DNA of 41,268 bases from Lachnospiraceae bacterium (GTDB lineage Bacteria; Bacillota; Clostridia; Lachnospirales; Lachnospiraceae): NCBI GenBank assembly GCA_017634355.1, contig JAGBNO010000132.1:1-41268 (forward strand), read 5' to 3'. Positions 25,152 through 33,275 of this stretch are shown piece by piece. The notes beneath the pieces are model-generated. The model ran no database searches. It was not told where the DNA came from and worked only from the letters and a program-made list of their open reading frames with translations. Position 1 is the stretch's first letter; every line of letters starts with the position of its first letter. Made by a program: the position numbers and the translations under genes.

Positions 25152-26388
25152 GGAACCTCCCTCTATTTAACTTGCCATTCCTCTCTGGATCATAAGTAGC
25201 TCCCTTGCTGCGATGGCCTTTTTTTATATCTATCTTGCTGCCCGTCTTAAAAGCATGAGCTCTTTCATTGCTATGGCTTCTCACTGTATCTGCTTTGCCG
25301 TCTGCCTTAGCCACAGGGCCCTCATTGCGACGCTTTTTAGCCGCATCTGCCCTGCCATCTGCCTTAAAGGCAGAGGCACCTCTATTGTGAAGTTCTCTAT
25401 TGTGAAGCTCCCTATTGTGGCCGCTTCCATTATTATGTAAACTTTCGTAGTCTTCGTAGGCCTTGACTATCCTCTGCACAAGCGGATGGCGCACCACATC
25501 GAGGCTGCTTAAGTACTGGAAAGAAATCTCATCTATGCCCTTAAGTACCCTCTCAGCCATGTCCAAGCCCGAAACTGTGCCCTCCGCAAGGTCTTTCTGA
25601 GTCTTGTCCCCCGTTATCACTACCTTGGAGCCGAAGCCTATGCGAGTTAAAAACATCTTCATCTGCGCCTGGGTAGTATTCTGGGCTTCATCCAGTATTA
25701 TATAGGCATTGTCCAATGTCCTCCCCCTCATGTATGCGAGGGGGGCAACCTCTATAAGCCCCTTCTCCATATTCTTAAGGAAGCTCTCCGCCCCCATTAT
25801 CTGATACAGGGCATCATAGAGCGGCCTGAGATATGGGTCCACCTTGCTCTGCAAGTCCCCCGGCAGGAATCCCAGCTTTTCCCCTGCCTCTATGGCAGGC
25901 CTCGTAAGTATTATGCGGCTGACCTCTTCCCTCTTGAATGCCGTAATCGCCATGGCCATGGCGAGGTAGGTCTTGCCCGTGCCGGCAGGCCCTATGCCAA
26001 AGACTATCATCCTGTCCCTTATGGCATCTACATACTGCTTCTGTCCGAGCGTCTTGGGCTTCACCGGCCTCCCCTGCACCGTGTGGCAGATCAAATCCTC
26101 CTCTACTTCCCTTATGGAAACGGATATGCCCTTATCTTCCATATCCATTATATAATCCACCTTCTGTTCCTCTATCATAGTTCCGCTTAAAGATAGCTGC
26201 AAAAGCTCATTCAGCACCGTCTTGGCCCTTGCTACGGCCCTTTTCCCGCCGCCTATCTGTATGCGCCCGTCCCTCAGCACCAGGGACACGCCGTAGCGCT
26301 TTTCTATTTTCTTTGCAAAAATATCATACTGCCCAAAGACATTGCGTATATGTTCTGCATCTGTCTGCATCAAGGTCTCTATGGTCAT
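25117..26388 (-). CDS. PhoH-family ATPase with extended basic tail
   Basis: A 423-residue protein of the PhoH (YbeZ) family, a P-loop ATPase predicted to work with YbeY on RNA. The Walker A is in GPAGTGKTYLAMAMAI, Walker B in YIILDEAQNTTQAQ, and further marks are GFLPGDLQSKVDPYLRPLYD and GSKVVITGDKTQKDL. The common domain ends near residue 320. The last roughly 110 residues are an unusual basic tail: a Leu-His-Asn block (ESLHNNGSGHNRELHNRELH) and three degenerate 20-residue units containing KADGRAD or similar. The start overlaps the rlmH stop (ATGA). Confidence 0.94.
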   Translation of the reverse strand: MTIETLMQTDAEHIRNVFGQYDIFAKKIEKRYGVSLVLRDGRIQIGGGKRAVARAKTVLNELLQLSLSGTMIEEQKVDYIMDMEDKGISVSIREVEEDLICHTVQGRPVKPKTLGQKQYVDAIRDRMIVFGIGPAGTGKTYLAMAMAITAFKREEVSRIILTRPAIEAGEKLGFLPGDLQSKVDPYLRPLYDALYQIMGAESFLKNMEKGLIEVAPLAYMRGRTLDNAYIILDEAQNTTQAQMKMFLTRIGFGSKVVITGDKTQKDLAEGTVSGLDMAERVLKGIDEISFQYLSSLDVVRHPLVQRIVKAYEDYESLHNNGSGHNRELHNRELHNRGASAFKADGRADAAKKRRNEGPVAKADGKADTVRSHSNERAHAFKTGSKIDIKKGHRSKGATYDPERNGKLNRGRFHGGSKTRKKGR

Positions 26389-26828
26389 TTGTGGTAGGGT
26401 TCCCCCTTCATAATGCGAAATGCCCTGTATATCTGCTCCAGCAGGATAAGCCTCATCAGAGGATGCGGGAAGGTCATTGCAGAAAAACTAAGCCACCAGT
26501 CCGCCCTCTCTAAAAGGGACTCGTCCATGCCCCAAGGGCCTCCTATCATAAAAATAAGGTGGCTATTCCCCGATACTGCCTCTCTCTCTATCCTCTCTGC
26601 CAGTTCTATGGAAGAAAGCCTCTCCCCATCAATAGAAAGGGCTATGACCCTGGCGCCGCCGCTTATTAGCTTAAGCATACGCTCTGCCTCTTCCTTGGGT
26701 CCGGGTCCGTCCTCCACCTCTGTCACATACACCCTGCCATACCGGGACAGCCTTTTTAGGTACTCTGCTATGCCGCCCTGAAGCCACTTCTCCCTTATCT
26801 TCCCTGCAGATAGCACCTCAATCTTCAT
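26385..26828 (-). CDS. rlmH: 23S rRNA pseudouridine-1915 N3-methyltransferase
   Basis: A 147-residue SPOUT methyltransferase that methylates pseudouridine 1915 in helix 69 of 23S rRNA. Marks are the N-terminus MKIEVLSAGKIREKWLQGGI, the SAM-binding knot with FMIGGPWGMD, and the C-terminal LSFSAMTFPHPLMRLILLEQ, then IYRAFRIMKGEPYHK. The C-terminal YHK end is highly typical. It overlaps the zinc-ribbon gene at its start and phoH at its stop (ATGA), so it is firmly in an operon of RNA-related and redox genes. Confidence 0.97.
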   Translation of the reverse strand: MKIEVLSAGKIREKWLQGGIAEYLKRLSRYGRVYVTEVEDGPGPKEEAERMLKLISGGARVIALSIDGERLSSIELAERIEREAVSGNSHLIFMIGGPWGMDESLLERADWWLSFSAMTFPHPLMRLILLEQIYRAFRIMKGEPYHK

Positions 26829-27882
26829 ATATTTCCGTATATAGCCTGTCCACTAGAAAATTCAGGAAAGCAGGGTCCAGGTCAGGATACTTTTCTCCTA
26901 TCCTCTCCTTCATCAATGAGGCAATAGAGAAATAATCATCCGATTCCGAAAAACTATAGGTTTCTTCCGTATTATGTAAACTATCTCCGTTTTCTATAGA
27001 ATCTTCCAGTCCTTCAGCATTATGTAAACCAATTTCAGTTTCTACAGAATCTTCAAGCCCTTCGACATTATGTAAATCATTTTCATTTTCTATAGAATTC
27101 TCTAGTTCTTCGGCATTATGTAAATCATTTTCATTTTCTATAGAATCTACCAGTCTTTCATCATTATGTAAACCATTTCCATTTTCTGCAGATTCTTTCA
27201 GTCCACCCGTGTTATGTAAGCCGTCTTCTGTCTCTTGTATGGGTTTTCCAGTTTCTCCAGAGTTATGTAAACTTACATTTCCATAGACCTCTTTATACCA
27301 GCTTACGATTTCCTCTGTCTGCTTTTCTTCCCTATCGGCCTCTTCATTCAAAGCCTTTACTTTCCTTAAAGAGCGCACTCCGACTACCAGAAAACCCAAA
27401 AACAGGGCTCCCATAGTGCAGAATGTTATATAGCGGCCTGGGCCGTAGAGCCCTATGGGAAATACATTCAAAGCTAAAAGCACTATGGCAAATAGCCCCA
27501 GCCCCCCTACCATGGCGAGTGTTACGCCTGAAGACTGCATTTCCTCTGCCCTGGACCTGGCTGTCCTGAAAATGCCCACAGAAGCCACAGCCTCCGCCTT
27601 CATTTCCTCTGCCGCGGCCCTAAGCTCCTCCTCTGTCCAGGGAATGGGGCCATCAGCGCCATCTGCCTCCGGCCCTGCCCCGTCCTCATCACTTATTGCA
27701 GCATCTGAATGGGCGGCGGCCATTCCTTCCTGTGTGCCATATAGGGCCTCTTCTTCGCTGTGCCTCCTATATAGCTCATCTGCGTCCACTCCCTCAGGCA
27801 GCGCTTCCACGAGGTCTATCTTGCAGTAGGCGCACTGCGTGAAGCCCTCCCTGTATTCAGTTCCGCACTTAGGGCAGATCAA
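26818..27882 (-). CDS. Zinc-ribbon membrane protein with LHN repeats
   Basis: A 354-residue protein of unknown function. A zinc ribbon starts it (C3, C6, C17, C20 in MICPKCGTEYREGFTQCAYC). An acidic linker leads to two hydrophobic helices at about 119-141 and 150-171. A cytosolic-looking region then carries seven Leu-His-Asn marks in 16-residue units (LHNAEGLEDSIENGDS type) at about 205-310, then a short C-terminal part (FSIASLMKERIGEKYPDLDP). The start overlaps the nfnB stop (27879-27882) and the end overlaps the rlmH start. Small zinc-ribbon membrane proteins are common in Clostridia but the repeat tail is unusual. What it binds is unknown. Confidence 0.85.
   Translation of the reverse strand: MICPKCGTEYREGFTQCAYCKIDLVEALPEGVDADELYRRHSEEEALYGTQEGMAAAHSDAAISDEDGAGPEADGADGPIPWTEEELRAAAEEMKAEAVASVGIFRTARSRAEEMQSSGVTLAMVGGLGLFAIVLLALNVFPIGLYGPGRYITFCTMGALFLGFLVVGVRSLRKVKALNEEADREEKQTEEIVSWYKEVYGNVSLHNSGETGKPIQETEDGLHNTGGLKESAENGNGLHNDERLVDSIENENDLHNAEELENSIENENDLHNVEGLEDSVETEIGLHNAEGLEDSIENGDSLHNTEETYSFSESDDYFSIASLMKERIGEKYPDLDPAFLNFLVDRLYTEIYED
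26972..27272 (-). repeat. Seven in-frame units, mostly 48 bp, with the TTATGTAAAC word
   Basis: TTATGTAA followed by A/G and C/T begins at 26972, 27020, 27068, 27116, 27164, 27212 and 27263, exactly 48 bases apart except the last (51). The minus strand reads TTTACATAA and encodes LHN. The word keeps its sequence while the remainder of the unit drifts. Confidence 0.92.
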
Positions 27883-29264
27883 CTTAAGTACCTGTCTATG
27901 CCCCTGGCGGCGGCCCTGCCGGCGCCCATGGCAAGTATGACCGTAGCCGCCCCTGAAACGGCATCCCCGCCTGCAAAGACTCCCTTCCTGCTGGTCGCTC
28001 CGTCTTCCTCATTGGCGACTATGCACTTTTTCCTGTTCGTCTCAAGCCCCTTTGTGGTAGAAGAAATAAGGGGGTTGGGGCTAGTCCCCAGCGACATTAT
28101 GACAGTATCGCACTCTATCTCATATTCAGAGCCCGGAATTTCGACGGGGCTCCTGCGGCCTGACTCGTCCGGCTCTCCCAGCTCCATTTTTATTATCCTT
28201 ATGCCCCTTACCCAGCCGTCCTCGTTCTCCAGTATCTCCACCGGATTCTGCAGAAGGTCAAATATGATCCCCTCCTCTTTTGCATGATGCACTTCCTCCG
28301 CCCTTGCGGGGAGCTCCTTTTCAGAGCGGCGGTAGACTACATGGACTTCGGCTCCCAGCCTTAGGGCAGTCCTGGCGGCATCCATGGCCACATTTCCTCC
28401 GCCCACTACTACCACCTTTTTCCCCCTTGCAATGGGAGTGTCATAGTCCTCCCTGAAGGCCTTCATGAGGTTATTCCGGGTCAAGAACTCATTGGCGGAA
28501 TATACCCCCAGGGCCTGTTCTCCGGGGATATTCATAAATCTGGGAAGTCCCGCTCCGGATGCAATGTAGACAGCATCAAAGCCCTCCTCATCAAAGAGGG
28601 AATCTATGGTGACGGCCTTTCCTATGACCACATCTGTCTCTATTTTGACTCCCAGGGCGCGAACATTCTCTACCTCAGGCTCCACCACCTTGTCCTTTGG
28701 CAGACGGAACTCAGGTATGCCATAGACCAGTACCCCGCCGGCCTTATGCAATGCTTCAAAGATAGTCACGTCGTAGCCCATTTTGGCCAGGTCGCCCGCA
28801 CAGGTAAGGCCGGATGGACCGGAACCAATGACAGCCACCTTTTTATCCTTTTTCTCCGCATGTACCTCAGGCTTTACCCCATTTTCACGGGCCCAGTCAG
28901 CCACAAAGCGTTCCAGCTTTCCTATGGATACGCTCTCGCCCTTTATGCCCCTTATGCACTTGCCCTCGCACTGGCTCTCCTGCGGGCAGACCCTGCCGCA
29001 CACCGCCGGAAGTGCGCTGGACTCGGCTATTATGGCCGCAGCCTCCTTAAAGTCCCCTTCCTTTACCTTGGCTATAAACCCAGGTATGTCTATGGAGACG
29101 GGGCAGCCCTCAACGCACTTGGGATTCTTGCAGTTTAAGCAGCGCATGGACTCGCTTCTGGCCTCTTCTTCATTGTATCCCAGGCAGACCTCCTCAAAGT
29201 TCTTTGCCCTGACAAGCGGGTCCTGCTCCCTTACCGGCACCTTTTTCATCATGTCTAATTCCAT
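27879..29264 (-). CDS. nfnB: NfnB-type flavoprotein, NADH-dependent ferredoxin:NADP+ oxidoreductase large subunit
   Basis: A 461-residue flavoprotein homologous to the small subunit of glutamate synthase. Cysteines for two 4Fe-4S clusters are at the N-terminus (MRCLNCKNPKCVEGCPVSID and CGRVCPQESQCEGKCIRG). The FAD fold starts at VAVIGSGPSGLTCAGDLA and the NADPH fold at KKVVVVGGGNVAMDAARTA. With the adjacent nfnA-like gene it forms the electron-bifurcating NfnAB complex, in which NADPH reduces ferredoxin and NAD+ together or the reverse. Without that partner it would be called a glutamate synthase small subunit; the pairing makes Nfn much more likely. Start at the ATG at 29264, AAAGGAG upstream; 42 bases after nfnA. 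Confidence 0.88.
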   Translation of the reverse strand: MELDMMKKVPVREQDPLVRAKNFEEVCLGYNEEEARSESMRCLNCKNPKCVEGCPVSIDIPGFIAKVKEGDFKEAAAIIAESSALPAVCGRVCPQESQCEGKCIRGIKGESVSIGKLERFVADWARENGVKPEVHAEKKDKKVAVIGSGPSGLTCAGDLAKMGYDVTIFEALHKAGGVLVYGIPEFRLPKDKVVEPEVENVRALGVKIETDVVIGKAVTIDSLFDEEGFDAVYIASGAGLPRFMNIPGEQALGVYSANEFLTRNNLMKAFREDYDTPIARGKKVVVVGGGNVAMDAARTALRLGAEVHVVYRRSEKELPARAEEVHHAKEEGIIFDLLQNPVEILENEDGWVRGIRIIKMELGEPDESGRRSPVEIPGSEYEIECDTVIMSLGTSPNPLISSTTKGLETNRKKCIVANEEDGATSRKGVFAGGDAVSGAATVILAMGAGRAAARGIDRYLS

Positions 29265-29306
29265 CTGAACATCTCCTTTGTGTTTATACTCATTATAAAC
29301 GGCAGA

Positions 29307-30188
29307 TTACGCTTCTCTGTGATAGGGGCCTTTATGCGTATCCCCTTCCTTAGCCTTCAGATAGGCCCGGCCCTCTTCAGTCTTATAAAGGGCCATGCGC
29401 TTCATAGCTCCGTCAAAGTCCACTTTTGCCGCATCGAATTCAGGCCCGTCCACGCAGGCGAACTTCACCTCTCCCCCTACCATGAGGCGGCAGGCCCCGC
29501 ACATGCCGGTACCGTCCACCATTATGGGATTCATTGAAACTATGGTATGTATGCCCGCCGCAAGCGCAGTCTGCGCCGCAAACTTCATCATTATCATGGG
29601 GCCTATGGCGACACAGACATCGTAGTGCCTGCCCTCAGCAATGAGCTCGTCCATAACGGTTGTAACTACCCCTTTATGCTTATAGGAGCCGTCGTCAGTC
29701 GTCAGGAAATAGTGCTCCCCTGCCACGGCCTCAAACTCTTTTTCCATTATCAAGGTATCTTTGGACTTAGTCCCTATGACCACGTCGAAATTCACGCCGT
29801 GTTCCCTGCACCACTTTATCTGAGGATATACAGGTGCCGTGCCGAGGCCACCGCCCACAAACAGGTAGTTCCTCTTCCTGACTTCCTCTATGTCCTCATT
29901 CACGAATTCTGAGGGCTGCCCCAGGGGTCCTGTCACGTCCGCAAAGGCATCGCCTTCCTTGAAAGAAGCTATTTTCATGGAAGACTGCCCCACTATCTGT
30001 GTGGTTATCGTAATGGTCTTTTTCTCCCTGTCATAGTCGCTAATGGTGAGCGGTATGCGTTCCGCAGTCTCATCGGACCTGACTATGACAAACTGCCCCG
30101 GCTCGCAGCTCTTCGCTATGCGCGGGGCCTCAAATACGATCTGGGAAATATTCTCGCAGAGCATCTTTGAACTAATAATTTTGAACAT
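29307..30188 (-). CDS. nfnA: NfnA-type FAD/2Fe-2S subunit
   Basis: A 293-residue protein of the ferredoxin-NADP reductase-like family that includes PyrK and sulfide dehydrogenase subunits. The N-terminal FAD barrel contains PGQFVIVRSDETAERIPLTI. The nucleotide-binding half has YLFVGGGLGTAPVYPQIKW. Near the end, cysteines for a 2Fe-2S cluster lie in GMCGACRLMVGGEVKFACVD. The C-terminal GPEFDAAKVDFDGAMKR is typical of NfnA/SudB-like proteins. CAGGAG precedes the ATG at 30188. It is the first gene of the ten-gene run that continues to the BaiN-like gene; a promoter probably lies in the preceding 246 bases but none is convincing. Confidence 0.88.
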   Translation of the reverse strand: MFKIISSKMLCENISQIVFEAPRIAKSCEPGQFVIVRSDETAERIPLTISDYDREKKTITITTQIVGQSSMKIASFKEGDAFADVTGPLGQPSEFVNEDIEEVRKRNYLFVGGGLGTAPVYPQIKWCREHGVNFDVVIGTKSKDTLIMEKEFEAVAGEHYFLTTDDGSYKHKGVVTTVMDELIAEGRHYDVCVAIGPMIMMKFAAQTALAAGIHTIVSMNPIMVDGTGMCGACRLMVGGEVKFACVDGPEFDAAKVDFDGAMKRMALYKTEEGRAYLKAKEGDTHKGPYHREA

Positions 30189-30289
30189 AATCCTTTTCTC
30201 CTGTATTAGATAGTTACAATTCCTTTGCTATAGGTGTATACATTCAGCCCCTCGTAAGGGAATATCAAAATCTGTCTGCCGCACACGAT

Positions 30290-30386
30290 CAGGCTCATTA
30301 ACGAAACGTCCTGCCATTTCCTTAATGAGCCTGCGCCGCCGGCCGCATCCTTTTATGCCCAGTAAGGGTATTTAACTCCCTTACTG
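30290..30386. terminator. Two hairpins between kinase gene and nfnA
   Basis: A 12-bp stem (30290-30301 with 30322-30333, core GGCTCATTAA) and a 9-bp stem (CAGTAAGGG at 30360-30368 with CCCTTACTG at 30378-30386) lie in the 246-base gap after the kinase stop. They are plausible transcription ends, but neither has a clear T-run on the minus strand, so function is uncertain. Confidence 0.45.
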
Positions 30387-30434
30387 AGTATAAAAAGCCA
30401 TTCTATATCAAGAATTCATATTGTGCAAGATGCT

Positions 30435-33248
30435 TTATTTTGGTATGTACTGCCCCAGCTTCTTCTCCTTTTCCTGCAGGAAGTTCACATTGTACTTTTC
30501 CACCTCGCTAAGGTCGCCTATGCCAAATTCATTCGGCTCGTAGAGCGGGGCATACCAGGCGCAGCCATTGAAGTATTCCTGCAGCTCCCTGGACGCAAAC
30601 TTCCTTCCGTGGCGGGCGAATATCTCATTTCTGGCATAGCAGAGCACCATGGCATCCATGCCCTTTATATCGCTGTCAGTAAGCTTATTTATGTCGCTGT
30701 AGGGGAAAATATAGTCGGCGTAAGGGTCATAGCCGTCATCTGCTAGGCCTCCCTGTCCGACAGCCCAATTAGCTGTGCTGATGACATCATCTCCATTTAT
30801 CCCGGCCGTGTCTATAGTGCTGGCAGTATCCACGCAAAAAGACATCATGAGGTCATTATATAGCGCAGAACCTCCGCCATTTCCCACATACTCAGGGGTA
30901 CTGATTATGTTCCATCTCCAGTAATCATTATCCGCCAGCACCGGCGCTCCGGTAATATGGTAGGATTCCCCCGACACCATGTAATCCGCCTCTACTGCCC
31001 AGCTTTTGTAGCGTCCGTATGTATTCGGCACGCAGTCACTCGTATATTTATACTCCTCTGCGCCCTCCAAGGTTGAAGATATGCTGGCCTGACAGACCTT
31101 TTCCAGATCATCGGAGCTGTCGTAAGGGCTCTTCCAGATAGTGCAATAGTATTTGTCATATACATCTTTCACGGGATAGATCGCTATATGGTCACCGTAA
31201 TTCTCCACAGCCCCGCCTTTTAATGACTGGCCGCTTAAAAGGAAGCGTATGCCGGCCTCTTTTGACTCATACATGTCATAGCCGTCCTCCTGATAGCTTC
31301 CGTTTACGGTGAAGCTGTCTGCAATATCCTCGCAGATCTTCTTTAAATCCTGTGCGTTCCCCGCATTTTTATCTACCCTGTAATAAACCACATAGCAGCC
31401 GAAATCCCCTTTCCCCTGCACGATATACATCTTCCTCATATCCCCCATGTCAATGAGGTAGGCATCCTGGCCGTTTAAGCTGCCCTCTTTCACATCATTT
31501 ATGACAATCTTCTCATCGGCCCCGTCCAGCCAATGATTCAGGAACTCAGCCCCCTCATCTGATATCATGGTATTGAAGTCGTATGCTGAGTAGACAGCCG
31601 CATCCCCGGTACCGAAGGAGACGGTCCCCGGCTCAGGGAGGGCTGATCCGAGGTCAGACCCTGTGCGGAATATATAGCCCGCTATCACATAGTAAGTCAT
31701 ATCGTCGCCAGTTGCGTTCGTTATGGCTACGAGATCGGGATTTTTAAGCGTGTATAAATCCACCCCATTCGGATAGTCCAGGGAAAAACCTCTCTCCGCA
31801 TCCTCATAGTGCTGCATGGAACCAGTGGCGGTGACTAGTCCTCCTGCCGCGCCCCCTGCAGTGCTGCCGCCTTCAGCCACGCCTTCAAGGAAATCCCCGC
31901 CCGCCGGTGCCTGATATACAGGCCCTGCTTCGCTCTCTGCAACCTGATTGCCTGTAGGCTCAGCAGGCACTTCCTTCTTAAGGAGCCTGGAAATCAGGGT
32001 AACAGCACCTATGATAATTAAGAGCGCAAAAACACCGGCTCCTGCCAGAAGCGGTATAAGCCATTTCGGCGTGGAGCTTTTTGAATTTCTTGCATTGCCA
32101 GCCGCACCTTGCATGCCTGCGGTATTTCCCGTGACACCTTGCATGCCTGCGGTATTTCCTGCAGTGCCTTGTATGCCTGCGGTATTTCCCATAGCGCCTT
32201 GCATGCCCGTGGTATTTCCCGTGATGCCTTGTACACCTGCGGTATTTCCCACCGCGCCTTGCATGCCTGCGGTATTTCCCACCGCATCCGGCACATTCAG
32301 CCCAGTTGTTTCCAGCTCGCCGCTCTTTACTATGGGAATTTGGTTAACATAATTTTCTACCGGGACTTCCCCCAGTATGCCCGCCTTGAATTCCGCCGCT
32401 GTCTGATAGCGGGCATGTACGGACACCGAAAGCCCTTTTAATAAGGCCGCCTCGGCCTCAGGCGGTATGGCCACCCCCTTCTGCGAGGGAGGGATAAGCG
32501 TATCCTCGTCCAGACGCTCTATAGAGTCCGGCGGACGCTCACCTGTCAGCGCAAAATACATGGTAGCCGCCAGCGAATATACATCCGTGTAAAAACCCTG
32601 CCGCCCTCTCCTCGTATACTGCTCCTTTGGGGCGAAACCGGGCTTTAATATCACATCCAGGCTCTTGCTCCTGTCGCCTAGGGAATAGCGGGCAGAACCG
32701 AAATCCAGAAGCTTGATCTGCCCTGAATCCGTAATGAAAATATTGTCCGGGGATATATCCCTATGTATGATCCCTTTCTCATGCACCTTTGAAAGCGCAT
32801 CCATCACGGGTATGAGGCACCTCTTGGCATCTTCGAATGAAATATGCCCTCCCTTCTCTTTCAAATACTCATCGAAGCTCTCCCCTTCCACATACTCCAT
32901 GCATAGGTAGGCTGTGCCATTTTCTTCAAAATACTTCAGCACACGCACTATCTCAGGCGTATTCAGGAATTCTGACAAGGTCTTCGCCTCCAGAAGGAAG
33001 CACTCCATACCATAGCGGTAGTTTTCCTCCTTTTCCCCCGACAGAGGCGTGATCTGGTTCTTTCCCGACCTTATGGCCATGCCATCCGGGAAGTATTCTT
33101 TTATGGCCACCTTTTGTTTAGTCTGGTAGTCCTCTGCCGTATATGTGATGCCAAATCCGCCCTGCCCCAGGACGTCCCCAATGATGTATTGGCCGCCTAT
33201 TGCCGTCCCTTCGGGCAGCGCCATGGGATATTTGCTCCTGTCACCCAT
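30435..33248 (-). CDS. Membrane Ser/Thr protein kinase with outer sensor and YARHG domain
   Basis: A 937-residue kinase. I start at the ATG at 33248 with GGAGG five bases upstream; an adjacent ATG is three bases earlier. The cytoplasmic kinase domain has the P-loop LGQGGFGITY, the catalytic Lys50 (VAIK), the catalytic loop HRDISPDN (Asp164) and DFG (Asp182); HRDISPDN and APKEQY replace the more usual HRDLKPEN and APE forms, as in many clostridial kinases. A Gly/Met/Gln repeat linker (about 320-381) leads to one transmembrane helix (about 397-425). The outer part has two regions with similar openings (RGFSLDYPNGVDLY and AGIRFLLSG) and ends in a YARHG domain (LCYARNEIFARHGRKFASRE). It is the last gene of the five-gene module. 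Confidence 0.94.
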   Translation of the reverse strand: MGDRSKYPMALPEGTAIGGQYIIGDVLGQGGFGITYTAEDYQTKQKVAIKEYFPDGMAIRSGKNQITPLSGEKEENYRYGMECFLLEAKTLSEFLNTPEIVRVLKYFEENGTAYLCMEYVEGESFDEYLKEKGGHISFEDAKRCLIPVMDALSKVHEKGIIHRDISPDNIFITDSGQIKLLDFGSARYSLGDRSKSLDVILKPGFAPKEQYTRRGRQGFYTDVYSLAATMYFALTGERPPDSIERLDEDTLIPPSQKGVAIPPEAEAALLKGLSVSVHARYQTAAEFKAGILGEVPVENYVNQIPIVKSGELETTGLNVPDAVGNTAGMQGAVGNTAGVQGITGNTTGMQGAMGNTAGIQGTAGNTAGMQGVTGNTAGMQGAAGNARNSKSSTPKWLIPLLAGAGVFALLIIIGAVTLISRLLKKEVPAEPTGNQVAESEAGPVYQAPAGGDFLEGVAEGGSTAGGAAGGLVTATGSMQHYEDAERGFSLDYPNGVDLYTLKNPDLVAITNATGDDMTYYVIAGYIFRTGSDLGSALPEPGTVSFGTGDAAVYSAYDFNTMISDEGAEFLNHWLDGADEKIVINDVKEGSLNGQDAYLIDMGDMRKMYIVQGKGDFGCYVVYYRVDKNAGNAQDLKKICEDIADSFTVNGSYQEDGYDMYESKEAGIRFLLSGQSLKGGAVENYGDHIAIYPVKDVYDKYYCTIWKSPYDSSDDLEKVCQASISSTLEGAEEYKYTSDCVPNTYGRYKSWAVEADYMVSGESYHITGAPVLADNDYWRWNIISTPEYVGNGGGSALYNDLMMSFCVDTASTIDTAGINGDDVISTANWAVGQGGLADDGYDPYADYIFPYSDINKLTDSDIKGMDAMVLCYARNEIFARHGRKFASRELQEYFNGCAWYAPLYEPNEFGIGDLSEVEKYNVNFLQEKEKKLGQYIPK
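32107..32286 (-). repeat. Six 30-bp in-frame repeats in the kinase linker
   Basis: Six units of exactly 30 bases encode GNTAGMQGAV-type 10-mers between the kinase domain and the membrane helix. The units differ mainly in the last five to seven bases. Confidence 0.92.
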
Positions 33249-33275
33249 CATCGCCTCCAATATTATGTAAACTTA

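Noticed and set aside
27879-29264. Simple call as glutamate synthase small subunit
   Set aside because: The neighbouring NfnA-like gene, with FAD and 2Fe-2S motifs, and the absence of a glutamate synthase large subunit favour NfnB.
32109-32441. Plus-strand frame of repeated HACGIS units
   Set aside because: Antisense of the 30-bp kinase linker repeats.
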